Assembly: GCA_004794785.1 (NCBI GenBank)
Contig: SJOL01005655.1
Coordinates: 210,305 to 274,304 of the forward strand
Direction of reading: 5' to 3'
DNA: 64,000 bases
Source: Opisthorchis felineus
Taxonomy: Eukaryota; Platyhelminthes; Trematoda; Opisthorchiida; Opisthorchiidae
A program made the translations under genes and the position numbers. This document shows positions 26,501-38,500 of the stretch, in pieces. Below the pieces are notes generated by a model. It did no database searches. It saw nothing but the letters and a program-made list of their open reading frames with translations, and had not been told where the DNA came from. Within the stretch, counting starts at the first letter, position 1. Every line of letters starts with the position of its first letter.

Positions 26501-29500
26501 AAGCAAAACATTTTATCCGGGTAAGGTGGTAATAAGAAATAAAGAATAATAATAACAATATAATGATAATGAAAAATTTATTTGTAATAATACACTACTC
26601 ATAAGGTTGCTAAAAACTCCTCGACAGCCCACGACCGGTTTCGCCCTTCTTGGGGCTCACCAAGTAGGCGCAGTTCCCGAGTCCCCATTAAACTCATGTT
26701 CTACTTGAACCCGAATTGCACGAGAATAGCGAAATACACTCATTTGAAAACCAGTTTGGTTTTGCGGGAGACTCATAAACGAGAGATTCAGCTGGGTTCC
26801 AGGTGAGTCTCCCGCAAAACCAAATCGGTTTTCAAATGAGTGTATTTCGCAATTTGTAATAATGTTCGTAAGAAAAATTCTGCTTGAGTAAAACGCTTCA
26901 TTCTACACGCATGTCATTCAGTTCTAACAGTTATTTGGTCTTTACTTGCGTAAAAGTATACCATAAAGAGTTTACGAGTGCATCGGTAAAATTTCTGCAG
27001 TGACACTACTCAAGGAATATCGTCGAATTAAAAAATAAGGGTATACTCACGTCTTGAAGAATGGGCTGACGGTTTTGTATGAAGTTATCAGAGGGTTTTC
27101 CGGATTATGTAAGACTTTTTGATCATCAAGAAGCTCACAGCACGGGGAACGACACCTCTATTACGCAGTAAAATCTTGACATAGACATCCGGGAGATATT
27201 TCGCACCACCTCAAAAATGAAGAATTTGGGTTCCGGTGTAACCAAAACTGGGAAGCTTCCCGACTGTACTCGAAACCATTGGACACTAAACATTTACATA
27301 ATGATGTGTCGAAAGCTAACATAATCAACTGTGTAGGACTTATGCAAGGAGTTTTAGTGACGTGCTGCTTTCTAAGACAAAATTCAAAGTGTCTTCTCGC
27401 TCGTACTTTAACATTTACAAGGTTCATACAGCGAACGTATTTCAGATTGGTTTACCAAAAAATTATTAATTAGACCTTCTTAGAATCAAAGTCACTCTAC
27501 CGACTCTTCAAACAGCTCCAAAGCGAAGCCAAAGAGAAATTTCTACAAAAGGAGCGAAAGGATTTTAAAAGGAAACTTCAGTCTGCTGAAGAACAACTGT
27601 GCACTTTGCAAAGTAAGTGTTGCAATATGAAGTGCTGTGCTCAAGCTAGCTTCAGATTTACACATTTACCCTGTGTATCACTCGAGAAAGCACACTAACT
27701 TTTGTTAAGCGATCGCGGTTCACACTAAAATAGTGTCTTCGGTAGAGTGCTTTTGAACCGTTTTAAGTTTTATCGAAGTTGTGAGTGGTGCTTCATAGGT
27801 GCAGTGCTCATCAGTTTTTTCTACTAGTTTTCCGTTACTGAAATTTTCCTTCCAGAAAACCCGATCTCCCCGAGCATATATAAGTTTCACAAAGTTAATA
27901 GCACATTGTTGTCACCACCTCCAAATAATACGTTCCTCCTTGGACTAAACTGACCAAGACCTAAGTTCAAACAGTAGTCAAAGAAGTGTAACTTTTGTGT
28001 GGAGTCGAGTGACAGGCAGCAGGTAATCATGCCTGGTGAGTCCAATTACGTTATGTCTAAATAGCCTTTGAAATTGAAAATACCTTCGTGAATTATCCGC
28101 TTGTTCTGATATCATTTAGGTTTTTGTTTACGCGTGCACGGAAATATGAAATACCTGGACCGTAGCGAACTATCCTGCGGGCTGAATGTGGCTCACTTCA
28201 ACTTGCTACTATAGAAAATTAGTGATTTTGAATGCGTCATCGCACCAGTACTAAATGTCATTTCTTCTTGTCCCTTTTCTAGGTACGAGCGCGCTCAGCT
28301 AGATGAACATAACCTAAATCACCGTGATTAGTCCTACTGAAATAAGATTTATTATTAGTGTAACACCTAGTTTCTTACGTTCTGGGAATTTCTTCGATAA
28401 TCAGCAGGCCTAGGTGCTATTGCAATTGGACTTGGCGCAAAAGTCTTCCGAAGAGACGTACAAACAAATCAACAAGTTCCCCCTTGCAGCAGTGATATGA
28501 GACGAATGAAGAAAATTTGCTACCAGCTAAAAAGCACTATCACTTTCTTACAAGGACATTATCGTCAATTTCTGTTATATTGGATGTTGTTGAACGCGTT
28601 TTAGGGAGTAGTTTTCGACCAACATTAGTATACCAAGTTGTTGAAGTCTGCAAAACTCCGAAACTCACATGTGCCTTATTGAACATTATTCGGCGTTTTG
28701 TTTATCGGTTTGTCTTCTCATGTCCCCTGAACATATTTCATATCAGAAGTTACTGATTGCACCTCGCGATGCGTTGAATAGCTTTTATTCAAGTCTTTTG
28801 TGCGCTGTGCATATTGTTGTCGTACCACTGAACCGACCTCAAATGCACCTGAGTGATAGCAGTGTCATAATATCAAAGGGCATCGACTTGCAAAAGATAC
28901 TCACATAACCTCTTACAATCATCCACAAAAACTGTCATGAAAATAATGGATCCTCTAATGTATACTTCCATTGTAGGTTGGAGATTTTGCAATATCACAT
29001 TCTCATTACTGTGCTGTGTGACACAAGCTTTACTTACCTCTTCAGGAGCCACGTTTTAAACAAACTACGGCCCCGCGCTTCCAAGCTAACGATGCGACAA
29101 AGTTAATTTATTATCTGAAAGGTCGCTTATTCCTACCGAGTATCCAATGTCAGTATAGACATTCTTTAAAACCAATAAATGGCATCTGCTATGATGAGTA
29201 AATGACAAACAAGGCCAAAGACATGCGACTGGCAACGACAGAGTTAACCCCATTCGTGGCCATTTTTAGGCACAGCATTTATCTGATGGTAATCTCTTCC
29301 TGCTGTTGACGTCGATACTACAGATCAGCTAGATTACAAGAATAAGCTAATTGTAACTTGTTTACAAGACATGTCGGTGTTGAATTTGCATCACGGCCTA
29401 TGTCGTTCAGAACCTTTGTTTGGTTTTTGGGATGTGGCGGTTGTATTCATGGTCTGTCTTGTATGAGACCGAATTTCGTTAGGGGAAATTGTGGATTCTC

Positions 29501-32500
29501 CAGGGAAAGTGATCTTTTTTGAGATAATAAAACCCGCAAGCATCCGGCATTTTCAGTTTACGGTGTCCCTTTTTCGGGCTGAATTACTTTAATGAGGACG
29601 GATAAGCAATTTTATTTTTTATTCATATATTACCGCATTCCTTTCATTGAACCTAAGTTTCTCTACAAGAAGGAGAGAAACGTATTACCCTGCACAATCT
29701 GTTGACGCACCGTAAATGTTTAGATAAATTTGTTTTCAAAATGTCGATGTCAACTACGGTACAAGCAGATGTCGAACTTCGACCTTCATTCGTGGTATTT
29801 ACTTGGAGAAATACAATGTTAACCGAATTTTTATCGCGGTAAAATATAGCACGGGATGTTAGGCCTATGGATTCTGTTATATCTGATTGTTCTTCCCGCT
29901 CCAGTGCCTAGTGCCGGAAAAAGACTCACCGATAAGGAACACAACAGGTTTATTGCGAACAAGCGAGTGCGAGCGAGTGCAACACTTACAAGGGACCTCA
30001 CCCTATATTTGAAATTTTACTTCCATCGATCCAGGCTGTTGCTGAATTGATTGAATGCTTGATTGACGTGGATGCTTGCCGGCTTTCCTATTGAGATTCT
30101 GGTGGAGTTTTAGGGTCCCAGTAGGTTCCGAGCCTTCTGGGGGTACTTTCAGGAATCTGACCTTCCTGATAGATTCCAAATCCCCTTACTTAATTTGAGG
30201 TCATAAGAATAACTGTACGAAGGCTGATTTGTTGGCTTGGTCGTGGAACGCTGTGAAATTTTTACCTTGTTTTTACGATGTAAATAACCCATTCGAATAA
30301 GTTGTGGATATAATATACATTGTCATTCTCCTAGCCGACATCTCCTCGATCTTTTCGACGGTCTTTTTTGCCTTTGATACATGATAATTATTTGGGAATC
30401 TGCGGGCAGCAGACGTAACATAAAGAGCGAGGGCGATTTTGTGGTTATGTGCTACTTGCCCGGTTGGAGCGAAAAACAAATTTACAGAATGGATAAATAT
30501 ACCAGAGGAAAATCGTTCGTTCAAAGGTTCTCGAAAATTGTGTTCACTTTGATTTCAAAGTCCGTTTAAGCGGAAAACAAGTTGCAGTGAAGAGGGCTGT
30601 CTAGCTGAGGTGCTTTACTTGGGGAGACAGTTAAAACAGGATCACCTGAAGTCCACTGCATCATTGCAGTATGTGGTGCTATTCCAGCCCGGGTATGATC
30701 AAAGAATGTCGCCCGTCAGCTACCCGTGTAAGGAGGAAGGCTATTTGCCTCGGAGGTCCTTATAAGAAAACACCAACTAAGCGGTTACAGACTATTGAAC
30801 GGGAAAGTCAAACTCTCATATGCACGTTGTTTTTAAAAACTGAATATCCGTTTTCTTCTTGAACGCGTCTTCTTGAACTCTCCTGGATACTCATTGACTA
30901 TCACACAATTACAAGCAAAAACTGCAAAGTAATTCCACAAATTCCGTAATGAATTCCACCTTCCATTAGATCACGGCGGAGTTACGAGAACACACATACT
31001 AATCGCATGCCTCATCATTAGAATCCACCGTTACACACCTTCCCCCTTTAAAGATCGCTTGCATGCCACCGATTTCCATTTACCTCCATTAGGTCGTCTC
31101 CGGCCACTGGTGTGTTCGGCAGCTCTTCTGGTGTATCATGCCACTTCCAACGCTGAGTCCCATTTACTCTTTTCGATCCCCGACCGTCTTGAAATTTATA
31201 GACGTTCCCCCGACGGTCGGCAACAACAAAAGGACCTTGTCATTGACTGCCCAGCTTCCGCGACCCCAGTCCACTCCTTCCAGGAGTCTGATGATTCTTC
31301 CACTTGAACTGCGCGCCTATGGGGAATACTCGTGCCTTTCTACCTGCCGTTTTCTCTCTAGTCCTTACCTGAACGGCGGACAAGTTTTCCCGAGCTTTCC
31401 TCCTTTCCTCTCCCAGTTCCTCCAGAGACGAAGTGTGTTGCCGGCCACAATCCAATTTCCTGATCAACCAGAAGGCGCGGATGTCAACCGTACATCAGCA
31501 TGAACGGGGACTTGCCTGTGTTTGGCTGTATGGAAGCACGATGAGCGAGCAACACCACCGGCAGGTTCACTTCCCAGTCACCTCCTTTGGCCGCCAGCCA
31601 CTCCTTGATCGTTCGGTTAGACCATTTGATTGCGGGCGGTATGGTGCCGTCCTCAGCCGTCTGATGCCCAGCTTCTGCAAGCAACCCCTAAACTCTTCGC
31701 TCTCAAGGTAGGGCCCCTGATCCGTTAAGATCATTTTTGGCACCCCGTGGTTGACCACGATGTGATGCATTACCACTCCGCTGATTGTCGTCGCCCGTTG
31801 GTTTGGCACGGCTGCCGCCTCGACCCACCGCGACAGGTGTTCTGTCATCACCACGATATACTGATTTCCACTGGTTGTCACCGGAAAGGGGCCCATGACG
31901 TCCACAGACCATAACTCGCCGATTTCTGATACAGGAATGGGTTCCATGGGATTGGTTACCCCTGTCGTATCCCCTTTCATCAGTTGGCACCGCTTACAGG
32001 ACACCACATAATCCATCACCTCACTTCTCATCCCGGGCCAGTAGGCCCTCTGCCGAAGTAAGTCGTATGTCTTGGTGCACCCTGTGTGTGCCATTTCGTG
32101 GCATTCGACGATCAGCTTCCTTCTCAAGACGCGAGGTATTACGGGCAGCACAACATCAGAATCAGTGTCGTTCCAAGAAATTATGCCAGCCTCACTCAGA
32201 CTCAATCTATCAAAGTGACTCTGGAACATTTGCAATTCCTTGTCTCCGTCTCCGTTCTCAATATTCCGTCCATCCAACAAGGAGGCTGCAACCTTCCGTA
32301 ACACAGGATCCTGCCGTTGGAGTTGCACCAACCTCCCGGGATCCAGTTCGACGACGAGGCTATTGGCACCGATCATGATCCTGGGGGCCTCATCTTCAGC
32401 CTCTGGTCTTGACAGCCAATCAGCCAGGTGATTCTCCTTCCCTGGCACGTGCCGGATCGTAAAGTCGTACTCTTGCAACCGGAGTGCCCATCGCGCGAGC

Positions 32501-35500
32501 TTTCCGCGAGGATCTCTGGTGGTCCTGATCCACTCCAGGGGTTTGTGATCAGTCTCGACATGAAATCTTTGTCCAAGCAGGTATGGCCTCCACTTATCCA
32601 GGGCCCAGACGATCGCTAAACATTCTTTCTCAATAGTCGAGTACTTCTGCTCAGCGTTAGTCAGGACGCGACTGGCATATTCGATAACTCCATGCCTCTG
32701 CTTCAGGACAGCGCCGATACCGCGGTCGCTAGCGTCCGTTGCAACAGTAAACATCTCTCCGACCCTGGGCAGTTTGAGGGTCAGTTGCTGATCCAGCATG
32801 CGCGCTTTGACACGTTCGAAAGCCTCGTGTGCTTCCCTGGTCCATTCGAACTTCCGATTTTGCCCAAGCAAGTCGTACAGTGGAGCAGCAATCGTGTTGA
32901 AATCTTGGACAAACCGGCTGTAGTATGCTGCTCGCCCAAGAAACTGCCGTAGGGATCGCTTGGAATTGGGAACAGCACAGTCCTCGATCTTTGCCAGTTT
33001 TTCTGGCAGTGGGCTAACCTCTCCGTGACCCACTTTATGCCCCAGCAGTGTCACTGAACTCCGAGCGAGCTGTGTCTTGGCTTCATTTATCCGCAGGCCC
33101 GCCTCCCGGATACGCTTCAATACGGCCTTCAAATGAACTGCGTGCTCTGGTTCCGAATTGCTGTACACAACGATATCATCCCCGTACACGGCAACATTCT
33201 GTAGACCCTTCGTTAAACGAAGCATCAAGCGCCGGAATGTGAATGGTGCTCCCGACAAACCAAACGGCATCCGTCTAAATTGATATTGGGTGTCCCCAAC
33301 GGTGAACGCCGTTTTCTCCCGGTCCTCCGCCTTGATAGATAGTTGCCAATATCCGGAACGCAAGTCGAACACCGTGAAATATCGGGAATGCTGGAGGGAA
33401 TCGAAAATATCCGCCACCGAAGGGACAGCTACAACCCGATTTACGGTCAGTTCGTTCAAACGCCGAAAATCCACGCAGAACCGATACTTTCCATTTGCCT
33501 TCTTTACAAGCACAACCGGGGAGTTGTATGCACTGTTGGCCTCCTCAATTATGCCATTTTTCAACATCTCCTGCACTTGCTTATGGACCTCCTCCCGTAG
33601 ATGGAGTGGCAGCGGACGGGGTCCGTAAGGTCGAAAGCATTCAGACGAGAGCGGAATTTCGTGTTCAATCCACGAGCAGAAGCCAAACGGATCCTCTTCG
33701 CCTGTGAACAATTCGGAGTATTCCTCGACCACGGATTGTACTGACGGCATGTTACAGGACGGAAGCTTTCGGACATGCAGCTCGTTCACGGCAGTGCTTG
33801 GGTAACCTTCAAGCTTGACTGCGCCATACTTGGTCACCAGTTTTCCCCGCTTGAGATCAACCACGGATTCTGTGCCCCTGAGAAAATCTGCTCCCAAAAT
33901 TGTCTGCTCAATGTCTGGGCTGATAAGGAACTCGTGCTGCACGGACCTGTCGCCTAGGCGCATTGAGTGCATTGACAATCCGTCAATTTTCAGTTGGTAT
34001 CCACCCACTGCTCTTACGGCTAGCGCGCACGGTTTGCATACAGCTTCGTTCCCTCTCCGTCTCAGCGATACCCCTGCTCCCGTATCAATCAGACACAGCT
34101 CCTTCTTCCCGTCTATCTCGACAACGGCCTGTATGGTAGCCTGTGTGACTGCACTGATCGCAACCCACCCGGGAAAAGAGGAGTAGTCCAAAGTCTTATT
34201 ATGTACAGGTGGTCTGGTATGGGGGCATTGATTCTTCCAGTGGCCATGCATGCCACACCCGTAGCATCGGCTTATTCGAGCGTGCCTCCGAGATTGCGTC
34301 TTGATTGCTGCAAGCTGTCCGGCAAGTTGGTCCACTTTGTTCTTCAGGTCCTCCACTGTTGACTCATCCCTGTTCTCCTGTGACTGCAACGTGGCCAGTG
34401 ACGCTCCGGTCAATTCCCGTGCCAGACGCACCAGGTGCTCCACACTCAACTGGCTAGATGCTTTTGCCAACCGTAACTGGGCACCAAGCGCAGGCTGCAC
34501 ACCTTCGACGAACTGGTTGGACAGCAACTGCTGGCGCAACACTCCGTCCAGTCCCGGCAAGGCCCGATCCAACGACTGCTGCAGGCTGGAGAAGAACACG
34601 GTCGGATCACATCCAGGTACCATGCTGGCCGCCTTGAACCGCCTCATAGCCTCCTGGCGGTCGGTCGGTGTGTCGCACTCCGATGCAAGAGCTTCCTTCA
34701 CGTCGGCCCAGTCCACCTTTAGAGGGCCCCTCCTAGCCGCATCCAGGGCCGCCTTCGCCCGGCCTCTGAGGAGGGTCTCCAGTGCCGCCAACTTACCTCT
34801 GTCGGTCTCCAGCCCCCTCCGCGACATCCCCGGAATCCTCCAGGAAGGGCCGCACATCCCCATCCTCAGAAGGTTGCGGCCATGGGATCGTCATCCTTAT
34901 CCTGGTCACGGCACCAAATATAAAGTGGAAAGCCCTTTGCCCCGGAGTTCCCTATAAGAAAACACCAACTAAGCGGTTACAGACTATTGGATAGGAAAGT
35001 CAAACTCTCATATGCACGTTGTTCTTAAAAACCTAATATCCGTCTCCTTCTTGAACGCGTCTTCTTGAACTCTCCTGGATATTCATTGACCATGACGCAA
35101 TTGTAAACAAATACTGCAAAGCATTTCCACAAATTCCGTAATAAATCCCGAGTTCCATTAGGTCAATGCGGAGTTACGATAAATCACATACTACTCGCAT
35201 GCCTCATCAGTAGTGTCCACCATTACACCCTTGTCCGAATCGTATGATGTCAACAGCTAAAATGGGGACGCGTCTTCGGATCGCCTGAACTACTCACAAG
35301 ATGAGTCTTAGTGATGATTCATCAGATGAAGTGGCCATTCTGTAAACATTGAGGTACTCTTCAGAGTCGCATCACGATTAGAAACTTTGAAAATATTCCG
35401 AATACCCATGGTTTACATGATAAGAGAACTTAGAAAATATCTAATCAACAACCATAAACATGAAGAATACCGCAAAAAAACCTATCACAAAAAAAACAGA

Positions 35501-38500
35501 AACGTACGAGGATGTCAGCTGATAGTTGAAGGCATCTTTTGGCTGTAGCCTGCTAAGGAAACAGAGAGCATCAATATTTGTTAAAACAGTCACCACAGTG
35601 ATTGGTAATGTTTACATTTTGCTGGGAAATGCTTTATCCACTGGTGCCACTTGGTACCTAACTATTATCTGTATTGAAAAGTCTAATCATGTCATTACGG
35701 CGTTGCACCTAAAAATGTCGAGATGGCATGAAATGTCGTATACGCAAGAAGAAGGTAAGAGTAACAGAAGCTAGTTTGATGGCAGTAGATGGTGCAGGTT
35801 TTTCTCTAGAATATGCCGGTATATCGAAGATTTTTTAAACTACCGGCCTACAAAATTAACGTAGCTGCTGCGCTGTCGGACAGCCCAGGAGAGGAGAACA
35901 ACACTACCGGCTAGGACAATGTTGTATGCAGTTACGACAAGATAGACGAGCGCGAACAAAAGAAGACATGAAAACGAGAAAACGGGGAGGTCCAAGCAAG
36001 GGGCATATTTGGCACGAGCGAGACTCTGGATGTCACAGCGAATGAACACACACGAGAACAAGCAGTATAAGAGGTCACTACAAACGGCGGATTTTTGGAC
36101 CGCTTCCCCGTTGTCCAGAGATGTTGCATTTACCATGGATCTAGCGCTCCGCGTACTGTTCAAAATCTTGTCATACTGTGTGTAAGCTGAGATCAATAGA
36201 AATTAACGAGTCAAAAACTACTTGTACTGATGAATGACCATTCGGGTGGAGCATGCAACGTAAGAGAAACCGAACTACTGTGTCAAGTCCCGGTCTCAGC
36301 AGAGTGCAGCATCTAAGCATGACATACAACGCAGAAGAGCAATAAACTGAGCAAGTTTACCGGTAGTCAATGCTATTACTTGATGTCTTAGTTGGTTCCT
36401 GAATTAACGTCCACCTCTGTCAATCAAGCTGCTACCTAACTCAAGGAAATCAGTGAGTAAGATAACACTAGCCTGCAATATGAACGAGTGGAAATATCCG
36501 TTTCCTTCACCAGTTTTACAAAACAATTAAAAGCCGCATCAGATTGCAACTTAAACTTGCCTAGTATCTAACGGGCCTTTAAAAGCTTTTGTAGAATCAA
36601 AGCCACATCTTGCACGAATATAAAATTTTCTCCCTCTCTGTAGTTACTTTTCATGATGCCAATTTCAGCTGGGCGTCTGCCACTGCTTGTCAACCTTCCT
36701 CCCACATTGTAACATCAGACTCCTGCACAGAACCAGGAATCTGATATCATCTTTCGACGACAAGTTTATCTACATTAGTTTTGTCTGACTGGTGTTCCTT
36801 TTGGCTTGTTGCACAGATCTGTTGCACAAGAAAAGAAGGAATTTTTAAAAGGGAATGAGGTGATTGCAACAACTCACCAATGAGCATCAATAAGTCCCTA
36901 ATTGTTACATGCAAACGTAGACATCCATGGTCAGGATTCGATTCTCTTGGCCATTTTTATGGAATCTACTCAACTATTGCCTTAAAAATTAATCGACGTT
37001 AGCACTTTTTCCTACTGGACTTAGCTATAATAAAGCAACGATCAATAATCTGTTGAAAAGAACTGATGCACTGGGTTCAATTTGTATACACCTACTAAAA
37101 CATTCTAAAGCAACGGATGACAATCTCCCCGATTGCAAAGTGTTACTTTGAATCAAGGCCATCAATAGTGTGAGCATAAGCATTTTCACACCACCGCTTT
37201 ACCAAACAGTCGAATCTCTGCTTGATATTTTGTACCTCCTTTTTTGTTTCTCTCCGAAGTAGCTTTAGCCCAAGGAAGAGGAAAAGATAGTTGGTTATGG
37301 GCATTACGCTTTTGTACAAGGTAAAATTTCGAGTTGTCCAATTCAGGTTTTCTGAGTTAGGCAGGACCCATTTTGTGTAGCCTTTCAGTACACTCTTACC
37401 ACACGCTCAAACAGAGTACGTTTTCAAAGACAATAACAGAACCCTAGACTTCCCTTGTCAGCCTCGGCTAATGCGGTAACACCAAAACCCGTCTCATTCA
37501 CTAATCAGACCTCGTGACAAAAAAAGAACAACACTCTTTGGCAACATAGATATCACCACACATATGTCTGTCACTTTCAGAGGAACTGGCTAAGGCGACC
37601 CTCTCATTTAGAGCTCAGGAGATTCAGGAGTCAGAAACCAAGATTATACTTCTCAAAGAAAAGCTAACGAAAGCAGCCGAGGACACGCGGATGAATAACC
37701 TCTCGCACGAGACCTTGCGCCGTCAGCTGGAACTTCGAATACGCTCACTTTTCAGCGGCGCTGTCGTGAGTTGACTTTATGGTAGACTGTCGTCGTGATC
37801 TCATTAGTACTCGACAACAGCCAGTGAATTGCACTGGATCGTATATATGTCCTGAGTATGACTGAAACTCGAGAAGTGGTCAGTCAAATTCCAGTATATA
37901 CGAGTGCAGACGTTCTAACTTGTTTCGCAAGCGTTCTCTGTTCCCTTCTTTGTCAATTCATGCGAAACCAAGCCAACGTTAAAAGGGTTTCAGGGCAGAG
38001 ACGTACGAACATGATTAATTTCATGTTTTTCTCCCCCTTCCCGCAGTTTCTTACCAATTGATCTATGGGTTTCCAAATAATTTTGGTAAAGAGCTTTTGA
38101 ATATTCAGTAAAGTTTATAAATAGTGATCAGTCAGCGGGAAGCGATCGATCTGTATGCTATGATCCGAGTCATACCGCTTGGTAATCAGGTGACTCATTT
38201 TTCCTACTGCCATGTTGACCTCGTATCGAGGGTTGGTCCCTTGTGCACCTAAATTTCAGATCAAAAATAAATGTAAGGAGATGTAAACATAGACATTTTA
38301 TAGGCTGCTGTATCCTTTTTGGTAAAAGTGGGTAGATCAGGCCGTTTGGGGACGCGCGAAATTGGTTCACTTCAGTGAACAAACTGGCTGTACGTCTCTT
38401 TGTCAGGGGGTTCGAGTGTGAATAGTAAAACCTGTGTGAAGAAATAACTTGGGTCATCACCATCATCGGTAGCATGACATCTGTGTATAGCAATGGTGCT

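Larger units (their letters stand above)
25303..27491 (+). other. Intron 6 (2.2 kb)
   Basis: The donor is GTGGGT. The acceptor chosen is AATCAAAG before TCA CTC TAC, because it keeps phase 0; the stronger-looking CTTCTTAG eight bases upstream would break the frame. The intron carries a tRNA-like SINE head at 25648, a 47-bp-arm hairpin at 26729-26850 and one copy of a dispersed repeat at 26598-26760. Confidence 0.65.
30727..35227 (-). mobile_element. Ty3/gypsy-like LTR retrotransposon, antisense to host gene
   Basis: The 4501-bp element is read on the minus strand: 5' LTR 34919-35227, primer-site candidate, gag-pol 34894 to about 31240, polypurine tract, 3' LTR 30727-31035. The domain order protease, reverse transcriptase, RNase H, integrase defines the Ty3/gypsy superfamily; no chromodomain or env was seen. 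The LTRs differ at roughly 13-15% of positions by eye, so the insertion is old or chimeric. The pol frame is nonetheless open for about 3.3 kb. Target-site duplication is unclear: the flanks are CCCG and CCCT. GC content is visibly higher than in the surrounding intron. Confidence 0.95.
27613..37580 (+). other. Intron 7 (10 kb) with antisense LTR retrotransposon
   Basis: The intron is bounded by GTAAGT and TCACTTTCAG. It hosts the 4.5-kb element at 30727-35227 in reverse orientation, and without it would be about 5.5 kb. A minus-strand open frame at 35840-36196 (118 codons, with a hydrophobic run) has no recognised motif. The remaining 27613-30726 and 36200-37580 hold no supported gene. Confidence 0.75.

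Noticed and set aside
34301..34957. 218-codon plus-strand open frame
   Set aside because: Antisense shadow of the retrotransposon gag region; no motif of its own.
30727..35227. Endogenous retrovirus with an env gene
   Set aside because: There is no room for env between integrase and the 3' LTR and no signal peptide or membrane segment there; the domain set fits a plain Ty3/gypsy element.
35840..36196. 118-codon minus-strand frame with a hydrophobic run resembling a membrane segment
   Set aside because: Overlaps another open frame on the same strand, no signal or family match; one hydrophobic run is weak evidence.
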